Shown piece after piece: positions 7,575 to 14,258 of a stretch of DNA of 25,528 bases (its first letter is position 1; each line of letters starts with the position of its first letter). The notes under the pieces were generated by a model. That model was given only the letters and a program-made list of their open reading frames with translations. It did not search any database and was not told the origin of the DNA. The position numbers were made by a program, and so were the translations under genes. This DNA comes from Candidatus Parepulonipiscium sp. PG-Nun2H_MBin03. Lineage in GTDB: Bacteria; Bacillota; Clostridia; Lachnospirales; Cellulosilyticaceae. Location: the NCBI GenBank assembly GCA_001995005.1, contig MDJN01000020.1, positions 1 through 25,528 on the forward strand. Reading direction: 5' to 3'.

Positions 7575-8783
7575 TTAGATTGATTTCAAAACTACGCAAG
7601 TTCCCATTCCACCGCCTATGCATAAAGACGCTAAGCCATAGGTTACATTTCTTTGTTTCATTGCATGTACTAGAGTAGTTATTATTCTTGCCCCTGATGC
7701 TCCTAGAGGGTGCCCAATAGCAATTGTTCCACCGTTTACATTTATTCTTTGTTTAATCCATTCTTCATCTATATCTTGATATATTTCTACTAAGCACTTT
7801 AAAACGCCTATAGATTGTGCTGCAAACGCCTCATTAAGCTCAATTAATTCCATATCCTTTAGGTTTAAGTTGCATTTATTGAGAGCATTTTTAATAGCTG
7901 GCACTGGACCTAGTCCCATCACCTCTGGAGCCACTCCTCCTTGACCTATAGAAACAATCTCAGCCATCGGTGTTAAATTATATTCTTTAATAGCTTGCTC
8001 AGAAGCTACTATAATTATACTTGCTCCATCATTCATTCCAGTTGCATTTCCTGCTGTAACAGTTCCACCTTTTTTAAAGGCTGGTCTTAATTTGGCTAAG
8101 GCACCTAAACTAGTTGTTCTGTTTGGAAACTCATCTGTACGAAATATATGCTTACCCTTTCGTGTAGTAACCTCAACAGGGACTATTTCCTCTTTAAATA
8201 TGCCATCATCTATTGATTTTACTGTTTTTTGTTGTGACCAAAAAGCAAATTCATCTTGTTCTTCTCTACTAATTTTATACTCTTCTGCAACATTTTCTGC
8301 AGTTATGCCCATAGGATAGTGATTGAAAGAATCCAGCAAACCATCAGTCATTATACTATCTTGCAAGTTCATTCCACCTATTTTATGCCCTGTTCTTACA
8401 GCAGCATCAGTTACAAATGGAACTTTACTCATAACTTCTACTCCACCTGCAACAATTAAATTTGCCTCTCCTGCCTTAATTGCATTATAAGCTGTCATAA
8501 CTGTTTTCATACCACTTCCACAAATCATATTCACAGAATAAGCTGGTATTTCTACTGGTATCCCTGCTAAAAGGCTTGCTTGCCTAGCAATTCCTTGTCC
8601 TTGCCCTGCCGGCAAAACACTCCCTAATATTACTTCATCTATTTTCGTTTTGTCAATTGATAAATTTTCTAAAGTTTGTTTTATTACCTGTCCTGCTAAA
8701 TCTCCAGGTGCTATGCTAGCTAATTGACCCAAAAATTTTCCTATTGCACTACGTTTTGCTTCAACAATATAAACCTTGCTCAT
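7575..8783 (-). CDS. thl: Acetyl-CoA C-acetyltransferase (biosynthetic thiolase)
   Basis: The 402-residue thiolase condenses two acetyl-CoA to acetoacetyl-CoA, or runs the reverse cleavage. The acylated nucleophile is Cys88 in NMICGSGMK. The conserved LNEAFAAQ loop, IGHPLGASGARI (catalytic His) and CIGGGMG (second Cys) follow in order. The start is an ATG with an AGGAGG site 5-6 nt upstream. It is the first gene of a thl-ctfA-ctfB unit with a near-perfect promoter. No hydroxybutyryl-CoA dehydrogenase, crotonase or acetoacetate decarboxylase is present, so the window does not say whether the flow is toward butyrate, toward acetoacetate, or into acid uptake and breakdown. Confidence 0.95.
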   Translation of the reverse strand: MSKVYIVEAKRSAIGKFLGQLASIAPGDLAGQVIKQTLENLSIDKTKIDEVILGSVLPAGQGQGIARQASLLAGIPVEIPAYSVNMICGSGMKTVMTAYNAIKAGEANLIVAGGVEVMSKVPFVTDAAVRTGHKIGGMNLQDSIMTDGLLDSFNHYPMGITAENVAEEYKISREEQDEFAFWSQQKTVKSIDDGIFKEEIVPVEVTTRKGKHIFRTDEFPNRTTSLGALAKLRPAFKKGGTVTAGNATGMNDGASIIIVASEQAIKEYNLTPMAEIVSIGQGGVAPEVMGLGPVPAIKNALNKCNLNLKDMELIELNEAFAAQSIGVLKCLVEIYQDIDEEWIKQRINVNGGTIAIGHPLGASGARIITTLVHAMKQRNVTYGLASLCIGGGMGTCVVLKSI

Positions 8784-8878
8784 TACAGCCTCCTACAACA
8801 TTTGTTTAAATTTTAACATTTTTTTGTTAATAATATGGGCAACTTGTATATAGTTTTTAATGTATTACTCTAATCCAC

Positions 8879-8907
8879 AGTATACTTTACTTATAGTGGA
8901 ATGTCAA
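8879..8907 (-). promoter_or_regulatory. Promoter of the thl-ctfA-ctfB operon
   Basis: On the minus strand TTGACA (8907-8902), a 17-nt spacer and TATACT (8884-8879) form a near-consensus sigma-A promoter about 95 nt ahead of the thiolase start. The arms TCCAC and GTGGA (8896-8900 and 8874-8878) flank the spacer and -10 as an imperfect inverted repeat, a possible operator. Confidence 0.8.
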
Positions 8908-8954
8908 ACAATTATTATAAAATCTTAAAATTTTTTTTCATATTTTACAGTAGT

Positions 8955-9073
8955 TTAAAAGTTCTAGAGTAATTAGGTATTTATAGAGGGGTGTTGGGGG
9001 CGTCTCCCCCACAATGGACTCCGTCCCTTGACCCTCTTGAGGCCAGATTTTGCAAAATTCAATCCCAAATATC
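8955..9073. repeat. Structured GC-rich repeat, copy 1 (119 bp)
   Basis: This matches copy 2 at a constant offset of 157 bp with no gaps and about 8 differences. It can fold as an outer stem AGAGGG/CCCTCT (8985-8990 with 9032-9037) enclosing two hairpins. Hairpin A is GGGGG-loop-CCCCC (8996-9000/9006-9010). Hairpin B is AATGGAC-tcc-GTCCCTT (9013-9019/9023-9029), with one mismatch. A 12-bp palindrome, ATTTTGCAAAAT, follows. Its G/C content is unlike the surrounding sequence. The family is not recognised; it resembles a REP- or MITE-like interspersed element. Confidence 0.85.
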
Positions 9074-9111
9074 ATGACAGTTACTATAGTACATTAATTT
9101 ATATCTTTTTA

Positions 9112-9230
9112 TTAAAAGCTCGAGAGTAATTAGGTATTTATAGAGGGGGGTTGGGGGTGCTTCCCCCACAAGGGACTCCGTCCCTTGACCCTCTTGAGGT
9201 CAGATTTTGCAAAATTCAATCCCAAATATC
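9112..9230. repeat. Structured GC-rich repeat, copy 2 (119 bp)
   Basis: This second direct copy ends about 38 bp before the ychF promoter. The same fold is possible, and here hairpin B (AAGGGAC-tcc-GTCCCTT) is perfect over 7 bp. Differences from copy 1 fall mainly in the hairpin A loop (CGTCT against TGCTT) or restore pairing, so the fold appears to be preserved. TACATTAAT also recurs shortly after each copy (9090-9098 and 9237-9245), hinting at a slightly longer ancestral unit. Confidence 0.85.
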
Positions 9231-9267
9231 TTCAATTACATTAATGCGGTTAATATAGCCACATGGC

Positions 9268-9296
9268 TTGAAATTCATCATAATTTCTTGTATAAT
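9268..9296 (+). promoter_or_regulatory. Promoter of ychF
   Basis: TTGAAA (9268-9273), a 17-nt spacer and a perfect TATAAT (9291-9296) lie about 30 nt before the ychF start. This also rules out the upstream TTG at 9268 as a start codon. Confidence 0.85.
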
Positions 9297-9327
9297 TTAC
9301 AATTATTTTTTAGAGAGGAAATTAAAT

Positions 9328-10416
9328 ATGAAATTAGGAATTGTAGGACTTCCAAACGTAGGAAAAAGTACCTTATTTAATGCATTAACAAAAGCAGGTG
9401 CCGAATCTGCCAATTATCCCTTTTGTACCATAGAGCCAAACGTAGGCATTGTCGCTGTCCCTGATAAGCGTCTAGACGTTTTGCATCAGATGTATAATTC
9501 ACAAAAAATATTGCCTGCTGTATGCGAATTTGTTGATATAGCTGGGCTTATAAAAGGAGCCAGCAAAGGTGAGGGGCTGGGTAATCAATTTTTATCTCAT
9601 ATAAGAGAAGTTGATGCTATTGTACAAGTAGTACGTTGCTTTGATGATGATAATATTATACACGTAGATAAAAATGTTGACCCTATTCGTGATATAGAAA
9701 CTATCAATTTAGAACTGATTTTTTCGGATATGGAGCTTTTAGAAAGAAGAATTGCCAAAACCAAAAAGGCTGCCAAAGCTGACAAAAATGCCTTACGAGA
9801 AATAGGGTTAATAGAAAAATTATATGAACATTTAGAAAGTGGTAATTCTGCAAGAAGCTTTGATACAGATAATCAAGATGATGCTATCTTTATTAATTCT
9901 TTAGGCTTAATCAGTAGCAAACCTGTCTTATACGCAGCCAATGTAGCAGAAGAAGATTTGGCTGAAGAAAATGAATATGTTCAAACTTTACGTAAATTTT
10001 CTGAAGATGAGGGTTCTGAGGTATTTGTGATATGTGCAAAAATCGAAGAAGAACTTTCTCTATTAGATGATGAGGAAAAAGAAATGTTTTTAGAAGATTT
10101 GGGCATAACTGATACTGGGTTCGATAAACTAATAAACGCAAGCTATAAACTGCTAGGGCTTATTAGCTATCTTACAGCCGGTCCTAAAGAAGTGCGTGCT
10201 TGGACTATCACCAAGGGCACCAAAGCACCAGGTGCTGCCGGAAAAATCCATTCCGACTTTGAACGTGGCTTTATTCGAGCTGAAATAGTAAACTTTGATG
10301 ACTTGGTCAACAGCGGTTCGTATAATGCTGCTCGTGAAAAAGGATTAGTAAATGTTGAAGGCAAAGAATATATTGTAAAAGATGGGGATATTATTTTATT
10401 TAGATTTAATGTATAA
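9328..10416 (+). CDS. ychF: Ribosome-binding ATPase YchF (Obg-related)
   Basis: The 362-residue P-loop protein of the Obg/YchF group is known to bind ribosomes and to prefer ATP over GTP. G1 is GLPNVGKSTLFNAL at 6-19. The family segment SANYPFCTIEPNVG and the G3 region DIAGLIKGASKGEGLGNQFL follow. The G4 position reads AANVAEED rather than NKxD, which is the known basis of ATP preference. A coiled-coil domain and a C-terminal TGS domain (around TAGPKEVRAWTI to the end) complete it. The start at 9328 has a GAGAGG site and gives the usual family length. It is monocistronic, with its own promoter and terminator. Confidence 0.97.
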   Translation: MKLGIVGLPNVGKSTLFNALTKAGAESANYPFCTIEPNVGIVAVPDKRLDVLHQMYNSQKILPAVCEFVDIAGLIKGASKGEGLGNQFLSHIREVDAIVQVVRCFDDDNIIHVDKNVDPIRDIETINLELIFSDMELLERRIAKTKKAAKADKNALREIGLIEKLYEHLESGNSARSFDTDNQDDAIFINSLGLISSKPVLYAANVAEEDLAEENEYVQTLRKFSEDEGSEVFVICAKIEEELSLLDDEEKEMFLEDLGITDTGFDKLINASYKLLGLISYLTAGPKEVRAWTITKGTKAPGAAGKIHSDFERGFIRAEIVNFDDLVNSGSYNAAREKGLVNVEGKEYIVKDGDIILFRFNV

Positions 10417-10417
10417 C

Positions 10418-10459
10418 AAAAAGAACTTCTACTCGTTATATTGAGTAAAAGTTCTTTTT
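10418..10459. terminator. Bidirectional terminator between ychF and the proline-rich gene
   Basis: The arms 10418-10434 and 10443-10459 pair over 17 positions with one mismatch and an 8-nt loop. A-tract and T-tract flank the stem on opposite sides, so it can end transcription of ychF on the plus strand and of the convergent gene on the minus strand. Confidence 0.88.
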
Positions 10460-10462
10460 CAC

Positions 10463-10885
10463 TTAATTAGCATTTAATAATGCATATGCACTTTGAGCTG
10501 TTTGAGAATATTGGCTAATAAATTCTGTTAAATCTACTGCTTCTTGTTCTGCTTGCTCTTCTGCTGCCAACTCTTCTTTAGCTTCTTCACGTGATTGTGC
10601 AACAGATTCCATTAACTCATCTAACTCGTCTGAGCTGTTAAGCGTCTCAAAAGAAAGTACGCTGCTTGTGGATAAAATATTTTGAGCATTTGTTAAATCT
10701 TCTCCAGTTAAAACACTTGATGTAGTATCTGTCGTGCTCGTTTCCGTTTCTTGTGATGGTGGTGGTGGTGGCGGTGGTGGTGGACGATGCCCTTCTGCTT
10801 TTTGCGTATAGCTAGTATCTTCTGCTTTTTGAGTATAGCTTGTATATAAAGACGAATAATCATATACACTACTATCAATTGTCAT
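10463..10885 (-). CDS. Small acidic, proline-tract protein of unknown function
   Basis: I do not recognise this 140-residue protein. Residues 1-14 are Ser/Tyr-rich. A nine-residue unit, TSYTQKAE plus Asp or Gly, then occurs twice in tandem (27-bp DNA repeat at 10792-10845). A run of nine prolines follows, then a Ser/Thr/Glu-rich linker and an acidic, Ala/Glu-rich, probably helical stretch (EAKEELAAEEQAEQEAV). The end is YSQTAQSAYALLNAN. There is no signal peptide or membrane segment. The start ATG has an AGGAGG site 7-8 nt upstream and the gene ends at a strong shared terminator, so it is very likely real. Its promoter has a direct repeat typical of OmpR-family regulators, and a two-component system lies immediately upstream. 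The proline run would need EF-P for smooth translation. Confidence 0.75.
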   Translation of the reverse strand: MTIDSSVYDYSSLYTSYTQKAEDTSYTQKAEGHRPPPPPPPPPSQETETSTTDTTSSVLTGEDLTNAQNILSTSSVLSFETLNSSDELDELMESVAQSREEAKEELAAEEQAEQEAVDLTEFISQYSQTAQSAYALLNAN

Positions 10886-10932
10886 AGTTTAAACCTCCTA
10901 AATAATAACATTTGTGTGACTTTTCAATTAAT

Positions 10933-10964
10933 ATTATAAGATATTAACCTTAAATAAACCTTAA
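10933..10964 (-). promoter_or_regulatory. Regulated promoter with 11-bp-phased direct repeat
   Basis: On the minus strand TTAAGGTT occurs at 10964-10957 and again at 10953-10946, one helical turn apart. A perfect TATAAT (10938-10933) follows 7 nt later. There is no usual -35 box; the repeats sit in its place. This layout is typical of promoters activated by OmpR/PhoB-type regulators. The neighbouring regulator is the obvious candidate, but that is inference. Confidence 0.65.
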
Positions 10965-10979
10965 GCCTGTAATTTATTT

Positions 10980-12215
10980 CTATAATATTGGTAATATTAC
11001 TTTTATTATAACGTTTTTGCCATCTTGGCTCTCTGCAGTAATCTTCCCTTTATGGCTAGTCACAATTGCTTTTGCCATAGATAAACCTATGCCAAATCCA
11101 CTGGTATTTCTGGATTTATCCATTCTATAAAATCTTTCAAACCATTCGTCATATTGTTTAATTTCTAAATCTTCGGCACTATTTGTTACAACTAAGATAT
11201 ATTTGTTATTTATTAGTTTTAAAGATATATTTAATATAGTATTTTCTATACTATATTTTAAAGCATTTTCTAATAATATAGAAATTAATAACTCTATATT
11301 TTGCATATCACCTTTATAATATAAATCTGTTTGTATATCCTCATAGTCTAGCGTTTTATTATTTGTGGTAGCCACAATTTCAAAAAACATGCAACTTTCA
11401 ATTATAAGCTCAGATAAACAAAAATTGGTTTTATTAATTATATTATTTTCTTCTAATTTAGTTAACGATATTAAATAATCTATTAACTTAGTTAATTTAT
11501 TAATTTGTTCTACTATACTACTTGTCCACGTACTTGCCCCGTTTTGTATTTCTAAAACTTCCACACTTCCTTTTATAATTGTGAGCGGTGTTTTTAACTC
11601 ATGCGTTACTCCAGTAATAAATTCTTTTTGACGTTCATATCCTTTTACAATAACTGATACTGCTCTTTTAGACAGTAATGTAATTAATCCCGAAATTGCT
11701 ATAAACGCCATAAAAAATACCATTAGGCTATTTATAAAAGCATTATAGCTCATGCTAAACTCAGCAGTGCAGTCAATAAAATGCATTCTGATTAAATCTG
11801 GAGTTTTGACTATAGCATATTTATAGTTATTAATAAATCCTTTACCTGCATCCTCACCTATTAATTTATTAGCATATTGTATAGCCTCTACTCTGTCTGT
11901 AAAGTGGCACTTACTCATATCCACATGCGTAATATTATACTCCATATCAAATTCCACAACAAACTGTTCAAAATAATATGGTATAGCTCTTTTTATGGCA
12001 TCTCCTGCAAGTATTGGCATATTATTTGGAGGCGGAGGAGCCGTAATATTAGATGGCGTATAATTTAATATAGCTGCATCAATATTTCTGTCCGTACGAA
12101 TTTTGATAATGTTTATATAATTTATACCATTTATAAATACCAACAATGTAAATAGCACTATAAATACTATACTAACAGAAAATGTTATAAATTTTTTTCT
12201 TAGGATTTTTTCCAA
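10980..12215 (-). CDS. Sensor histidine kinase (two-component system)
   Basis: The 411-residue membrane sensor kinase has two membrane segments (about 10-29 and 161-181) enclosing an extracytoplasmic domain of roughly 130 residues. That domain includes a proline patch, APPPPNNMP (59-67). The H-box FITGVTHELKTP gives phospho-acceptor His205. The N-box is LLENALKYS, the F-box FERFYRMDKS and the G-box GFGIGLSMAKAIV. The start is a TTG at 12215, one base after the regulator stop, with GGAGGAA inside the regulator's last codons; the two are therefore translationally coupled. The ligand is unknown and the sensor domain has no recognisable fold to me. It should phosphorylate the adjacent OmpR-type regulator. 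Confidence 0.93.
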   Translation of the reverse strand: MEKILRKKFITFSVSIVFIVLFTLLVFINGINYINIIKIRTDRNIDAAILNYTPSNITAPPPPNNMPILAGDAIKRAIPYYFEQFVVEFDMEYNITHVDMSKCHFTDRVEAIQYANKLIGEDAGKGFINNYKYAIVKTPDLIRMHFIDCTAEFSMSYNAFINSLMVFFMAFIAISGLITLLSKRAVSVIVKGYERQKEFITGVTHELKTPLTIIKGSVEVLEIQNGASTWTSSIVEQINKLTKLIDYLISLTKLEENNIINKTNFCLSELIIESCMFFEIVATTNNKTLDYEDIQTDLYYKGDMQNIELLISILLENALKYSIENTILNISLKLINNKYILVVTNSAEDLEIKQYDEWFERFYRMDKSRNTSGFGIGLSMAKAIVTSHKGKITAESQDGKNVIIKVILPIL

Positions 12216-12216
12216 G

Positions 12217-12885
12217 CTATATTTCCTCCAGTCTATAGCCTACATTACGCACTGTTTTTATTGTAATATTCGCTTCTAAGGAAGCTAATTTTTTTCTAAG
12301 CGTCGATATGTGCACCCATACTGTGCTAATATCAACATCGCTATCATATCCCCATATACGTTCTACAAATTTTTCAGCTGATATTATGCTACTTTTATTT
12401 GACATAAGCATCTCTAATATTTGAAATTCCTTATTTGGTAGTCGTATACTTTCTTTGGTTGTTGAAAGTTCCAGCGTTGTTGGGTTAAGTATTGTATTTC
12501 CTAGAGCTATAACTGAACTTGTCTGCTCCACCTTTCTTGTCATAACTCGTATCCTTGCTAATAATTCTGCGGCTTCAAATGGTTTTGTCAAATAATCATT
12601 TGCACCATTATCAAGTCCTAATATCTTATCGTCTATTTGCGATTTAGCACTTAATATTATAATTGGTACAGTATTTCCACTGCTTCTCACTTTCTTTAAT
12701 ACGCTAATTCCGTCTAGCTTTGGTAGCATTAAGTCTAGTATAACCCCTTCATAATTACAAGTTTGTATATAGTCTAGTGCACTTATCCCGTCATACACCA
12801 CATCAACAGAATAGTTATTATGTTTTAAAATAGCTACTAAAATGTCGGCAAGTTGTTTTTCATCCTCACACACTAAAATTCTCAT
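12217..12885 (-). CDS. OmpR/PhoB-family response regulator
   Basis: The 222-residue regulator has an N-terminal receiver domain with acidic pocket Glu7/Asp8, phospho-acceptor Asp51 in VILDLMLPKLDG, and a conserved Lys in LTKPFEAAELLAR. A C-terminal winged-helix DNA-binding domain ends in VRNVGYRLEE. The ATG at 12885 is preferred because an AAAGGAG site lies 5 nt upstream and the receiver begins at once (MRILVCEDE). The frame extends upstream to 12927, but that would add an unconserved leader. The partner kinase follows directly. The promoter of the proline-rich gene carries a repeat suited to this class of regulator. Confidence 0.95.
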   Translation of the reverse strand: MRILVCEDEKQLADILVAILKHNNYSVDVVYDGISALDYIQTCNYEGVILDLMLPKLDGISVLKKVRSSGNTVPIIILSAKSQIDDKILGLDNGANDYLTKPFEAAELLARIRVMTRKVEQTSSVIALGNTILNPTTLELSTTKESIRLPNKEFQILEMLMSNKSSIISAEKFVERIWGYDSDVDISTVWVHISTLRKKLASLEANITIKTVRNVGYRLEEI

Positions 12886-12931
12886 ACTTACTCCTTTCTC
12901 ACTCATTATTTTTATATAATTAATCATTTTT

Positions 12932-12961
12932 ATTATAACTCATTTCTAATGCAATATGCAA
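12932..12961 (-). promoter_or_regulatory. Candidate promoter of the two-component operon
   Basis: On the minus strand TTGCAT (12961-12956), an 18-nt spacer and a perfect TATAAT (12937-12932) precede the regulator gene by about 47 nt. I see no copy of the TTAAGG repeat here, so autoregulation through that box is not suggested. Confidence 0.5.
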
Positions 12962-13010
12962 TAAAAGCCAATACTATCTTAGCATTCAGATAATAATGAC
13001 ATAAAATAAC

Positions 13011-13039
13011 TTGTACAAATTTAACTAGCATGCTATAAT
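13011..13039 (+). promoter_or_regulatory. Promoter of the monooxygenase-fold gene
   Basis: TTGTAC (13011-13016), a 17-nt spacer and a perfect TATAAT (13034-13039) lie 32 nt upstream of the start codon at 13072. It is divergent from the two-component promoter. Confidence 0.75.
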
Positions 13040-13071
13040 GAGATGTAAAAATTTAAAGACGAGGTGATTTA

Positions 13072-13362
13072 ATGGCAACATTAGGATTATTAGCAATTAT
13101 TACAGCAAAAGAAGGAAAAGGCGCAGTTGTTAAAGAAGAACTATTAAAGCTTATTCCACCAACCCGTGCAGAAGCTGGGTGCTTAAAGTACGAATTATCT
13201 GCAGATAATAAAAACCCAGATAGATTTGTATTTATCGAAGAATGGGAAACTTATGACCTATGGCAAGACCACATGAAGAGTAGTCATATCGCTGCACACA
13301 ATAAAGCGGTTGACGGCTTAACAGAACCTCTACAACTTTTTGAACTTACACTTATAAAATAG
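13072..13362 (+). CDS. Antibiotic biosynthesis monooxygenase (ABM/YgiN-like) domain protein
   Basis: The 96-residue single-domain protein has the dimeric alpha/beta-barrel pattern. It starts with a beta strand (LGLLAIITAKEG), followed by a helix with PPTRAEAGCLKYELS. Next comes FVFIEEWETYDLWQDHMKSSH, where a strand ends in Glu-Glu-Trp and is followed by helix and His. Family members include quinol monooxygenases such as YgiN and heme-degrading enzymes, but many are uncharacterised stress proteins, so the reaction here is open. GAGGTG lies 5 nt before the ATG. It has its own promoter and may be cotranscribed with the yycJ-type gene 75 bp downstream. Confidence 0.87.
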   Translation: MATLGLLAIITAKEGKGAVVKEELLKLIPPTRAEAGCLKYELSADNKNPDRFVFIEEWETYDLWQDHMKSSHIAAHNKAVDGLTEPLQLFELTLIK

Positions 13363-13372
13363 AAGAAAACTT

Positions 13373-13395
13373 ACAGCCCCTTATTTAGGGGTTGT
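13373..13395 (+). terminator. Possible weak terminator or attenuator
   Basis: ACAGCCCC and GGGGTTGT pair over 8 positions (one G-T) around a 7-nt loop after the monooxygenase gene. The following sequence is ATATATTT rather than a clean U-tract, so read-through to the next gene is likely. Confidence 0.4.
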
Positions 13396-13437
13396 ATATA
13401 TTTGCTCTACCTTAAATTAACATGAAAGGAAAATTAG

Positions 13438-14232
13438 ATGAACTTATGCACAATAGCTAGTGGCAGTAGTGGTAATTGTACTTATATAAATACTGATGAT
13501 GTAAGTATTTTAATTGATGTCGGCATCAGCGGGCAACGTGTTATAGATGCATTAACTCAAATTAATGCTAAACCTGAAAATATTGATGCTATTTTTATTA
13601 CGCATGAACATATAGACCACATAAAGGGAGCTGGTATATTTAGTCGAAAATATAATGTTTCTATATACGCTACACAAAAAACTTGGGATGTAATCCTACA
13701 AAATAATCTAGTAGGCACTCTTGATAGTAATAATATAAAAATTATTGAGCCATTAACTACAATTAGCCTTAATCATCTAAATATAACTGCATTTCCTATA
13801 AGTCATGATGCCATAGAGCCGGTCGGTTATGTATTTGAAGCTAATCAAAAAAAGCTAGGTCTTGTAACTGATATAGGCATTGTGGATGATATTGCACGAA
13901 ATATTCTTAAAGAATGTAACGGAATAATGCTAGAGTCCAATCATGACCCAAACATGCTAGAGGTTGGCAGATATTCTTATTATCTTAAAAGGCGCATCGC
14001 TAGTAAAATCGGACATCTTAGCAATGAAGATGCATCAGATTTTCTGGCAAACCTTTACCATAAAGATTTAAAATGGGCTATGTTTGCACATCTTAGCAGT
14101 GATAATAATGTCCCCTCACTAGCTTATATTACAGCCAAAAACGCCTTAAGTGCTCATGGCATTACTATAGGTAAAGATATTGACATTTATATTGCAGACA
14201 AAAAATCAGTTTCTCCAGTTTTAAGCGTATAG
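13438..14232 (+). CDS. yycJ: YycJ/WalJ-type metallo-beta-lactamase-fold hydrolase
   Basis: The 264-residue protein matches the YycJ (WalJ) group of the metallo-beta-lactamase fold. It starts with the typical LCTIASGSSGNCTYI, has the metal site HEHIDH at 56-61, a further His in ISHDAIEPVGY, Asp in LVTDIG, and ESNHD. The late His lies in FAHLSSDNN. Homologues are reported as DNA exonuclease-like proteins linked to the WalRK system and to replication or repair. Here the gene is not in a walRK operon; the nearby two-component system points the other way and is not WalRK by context. The ATG has AAAGGA about 8 nt upstream. Confidence 0.92.
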   Translation: MNLCTIASGSSGNCTYINTDDVSILIDVGISGQRVIDALTQINAKPENIDAIFITHEHIDHIKGAGIFSRKYNVSIYATQKTWDVILQNNLVGTLDSNNIKIIEPLTTISLNHLNITAFPISHDAIEPVGYVFEANQKKLGLVTDIGIVDDIARNILKECNGIMLESNHDPNMLEVGRYSYYLKRRIASKIGHLSNEDASDFLANLYHKDLKWAMFAHLSSDNNVPSLAYITAKNALSAHGITIGKDIDIYIADKKSVSPVLSV

Positions 14233-14258
14233 ATGCTCTATGCAAAAAGAGCCAGTGC

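Larger units (their letters stand above)
8784..9267. other. Long non-coding gap between thl and ychF
   Basis: No convincing gene lies here. From left to right it holds the thl leader (with an inverted repeat TTAACA-N6-TGTTAA at 8813-8830), the thl promoter, a plain A/T-rich stretch and two copies of a GC-rich structured repeat. The ychF promoter begins at 9268. Confidence 0.85.

Noticed and set aside
8813..8830. Rex-type operator in the thl leader (TTAACA-N6-TGTTAA)
   Set aside because: The half-sites are in the reverse order and spacing compared with the TTGTTAA-N4-TTAACAA type, and it lies well downstream of the promoter. It may simply be a small leader hairpin.
8955..9230. CRISPR-like direct repeats near a Cas4-like gene
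   Set aside because: There are only two copies, each 119 bp with internal hairpins, separated by 38 bp. No cas1, cas2 or effector gene is present, and the Cas4-like genes are 5 kb away in an unrelated operon.
9268..9327. Upstream TTG start for ychF adding 20 residues
   Set aside because: The TTG is the -35 box of a clear promoter, and the ATG at 9328 has a ribosome binding site and gives the usual family length.
14235..14252. Terminator between yycJ and the Cas4-like gene
   Set aside because: GCTCT and AGAGC form only a 5-bp stem without a U-tract on either strand.
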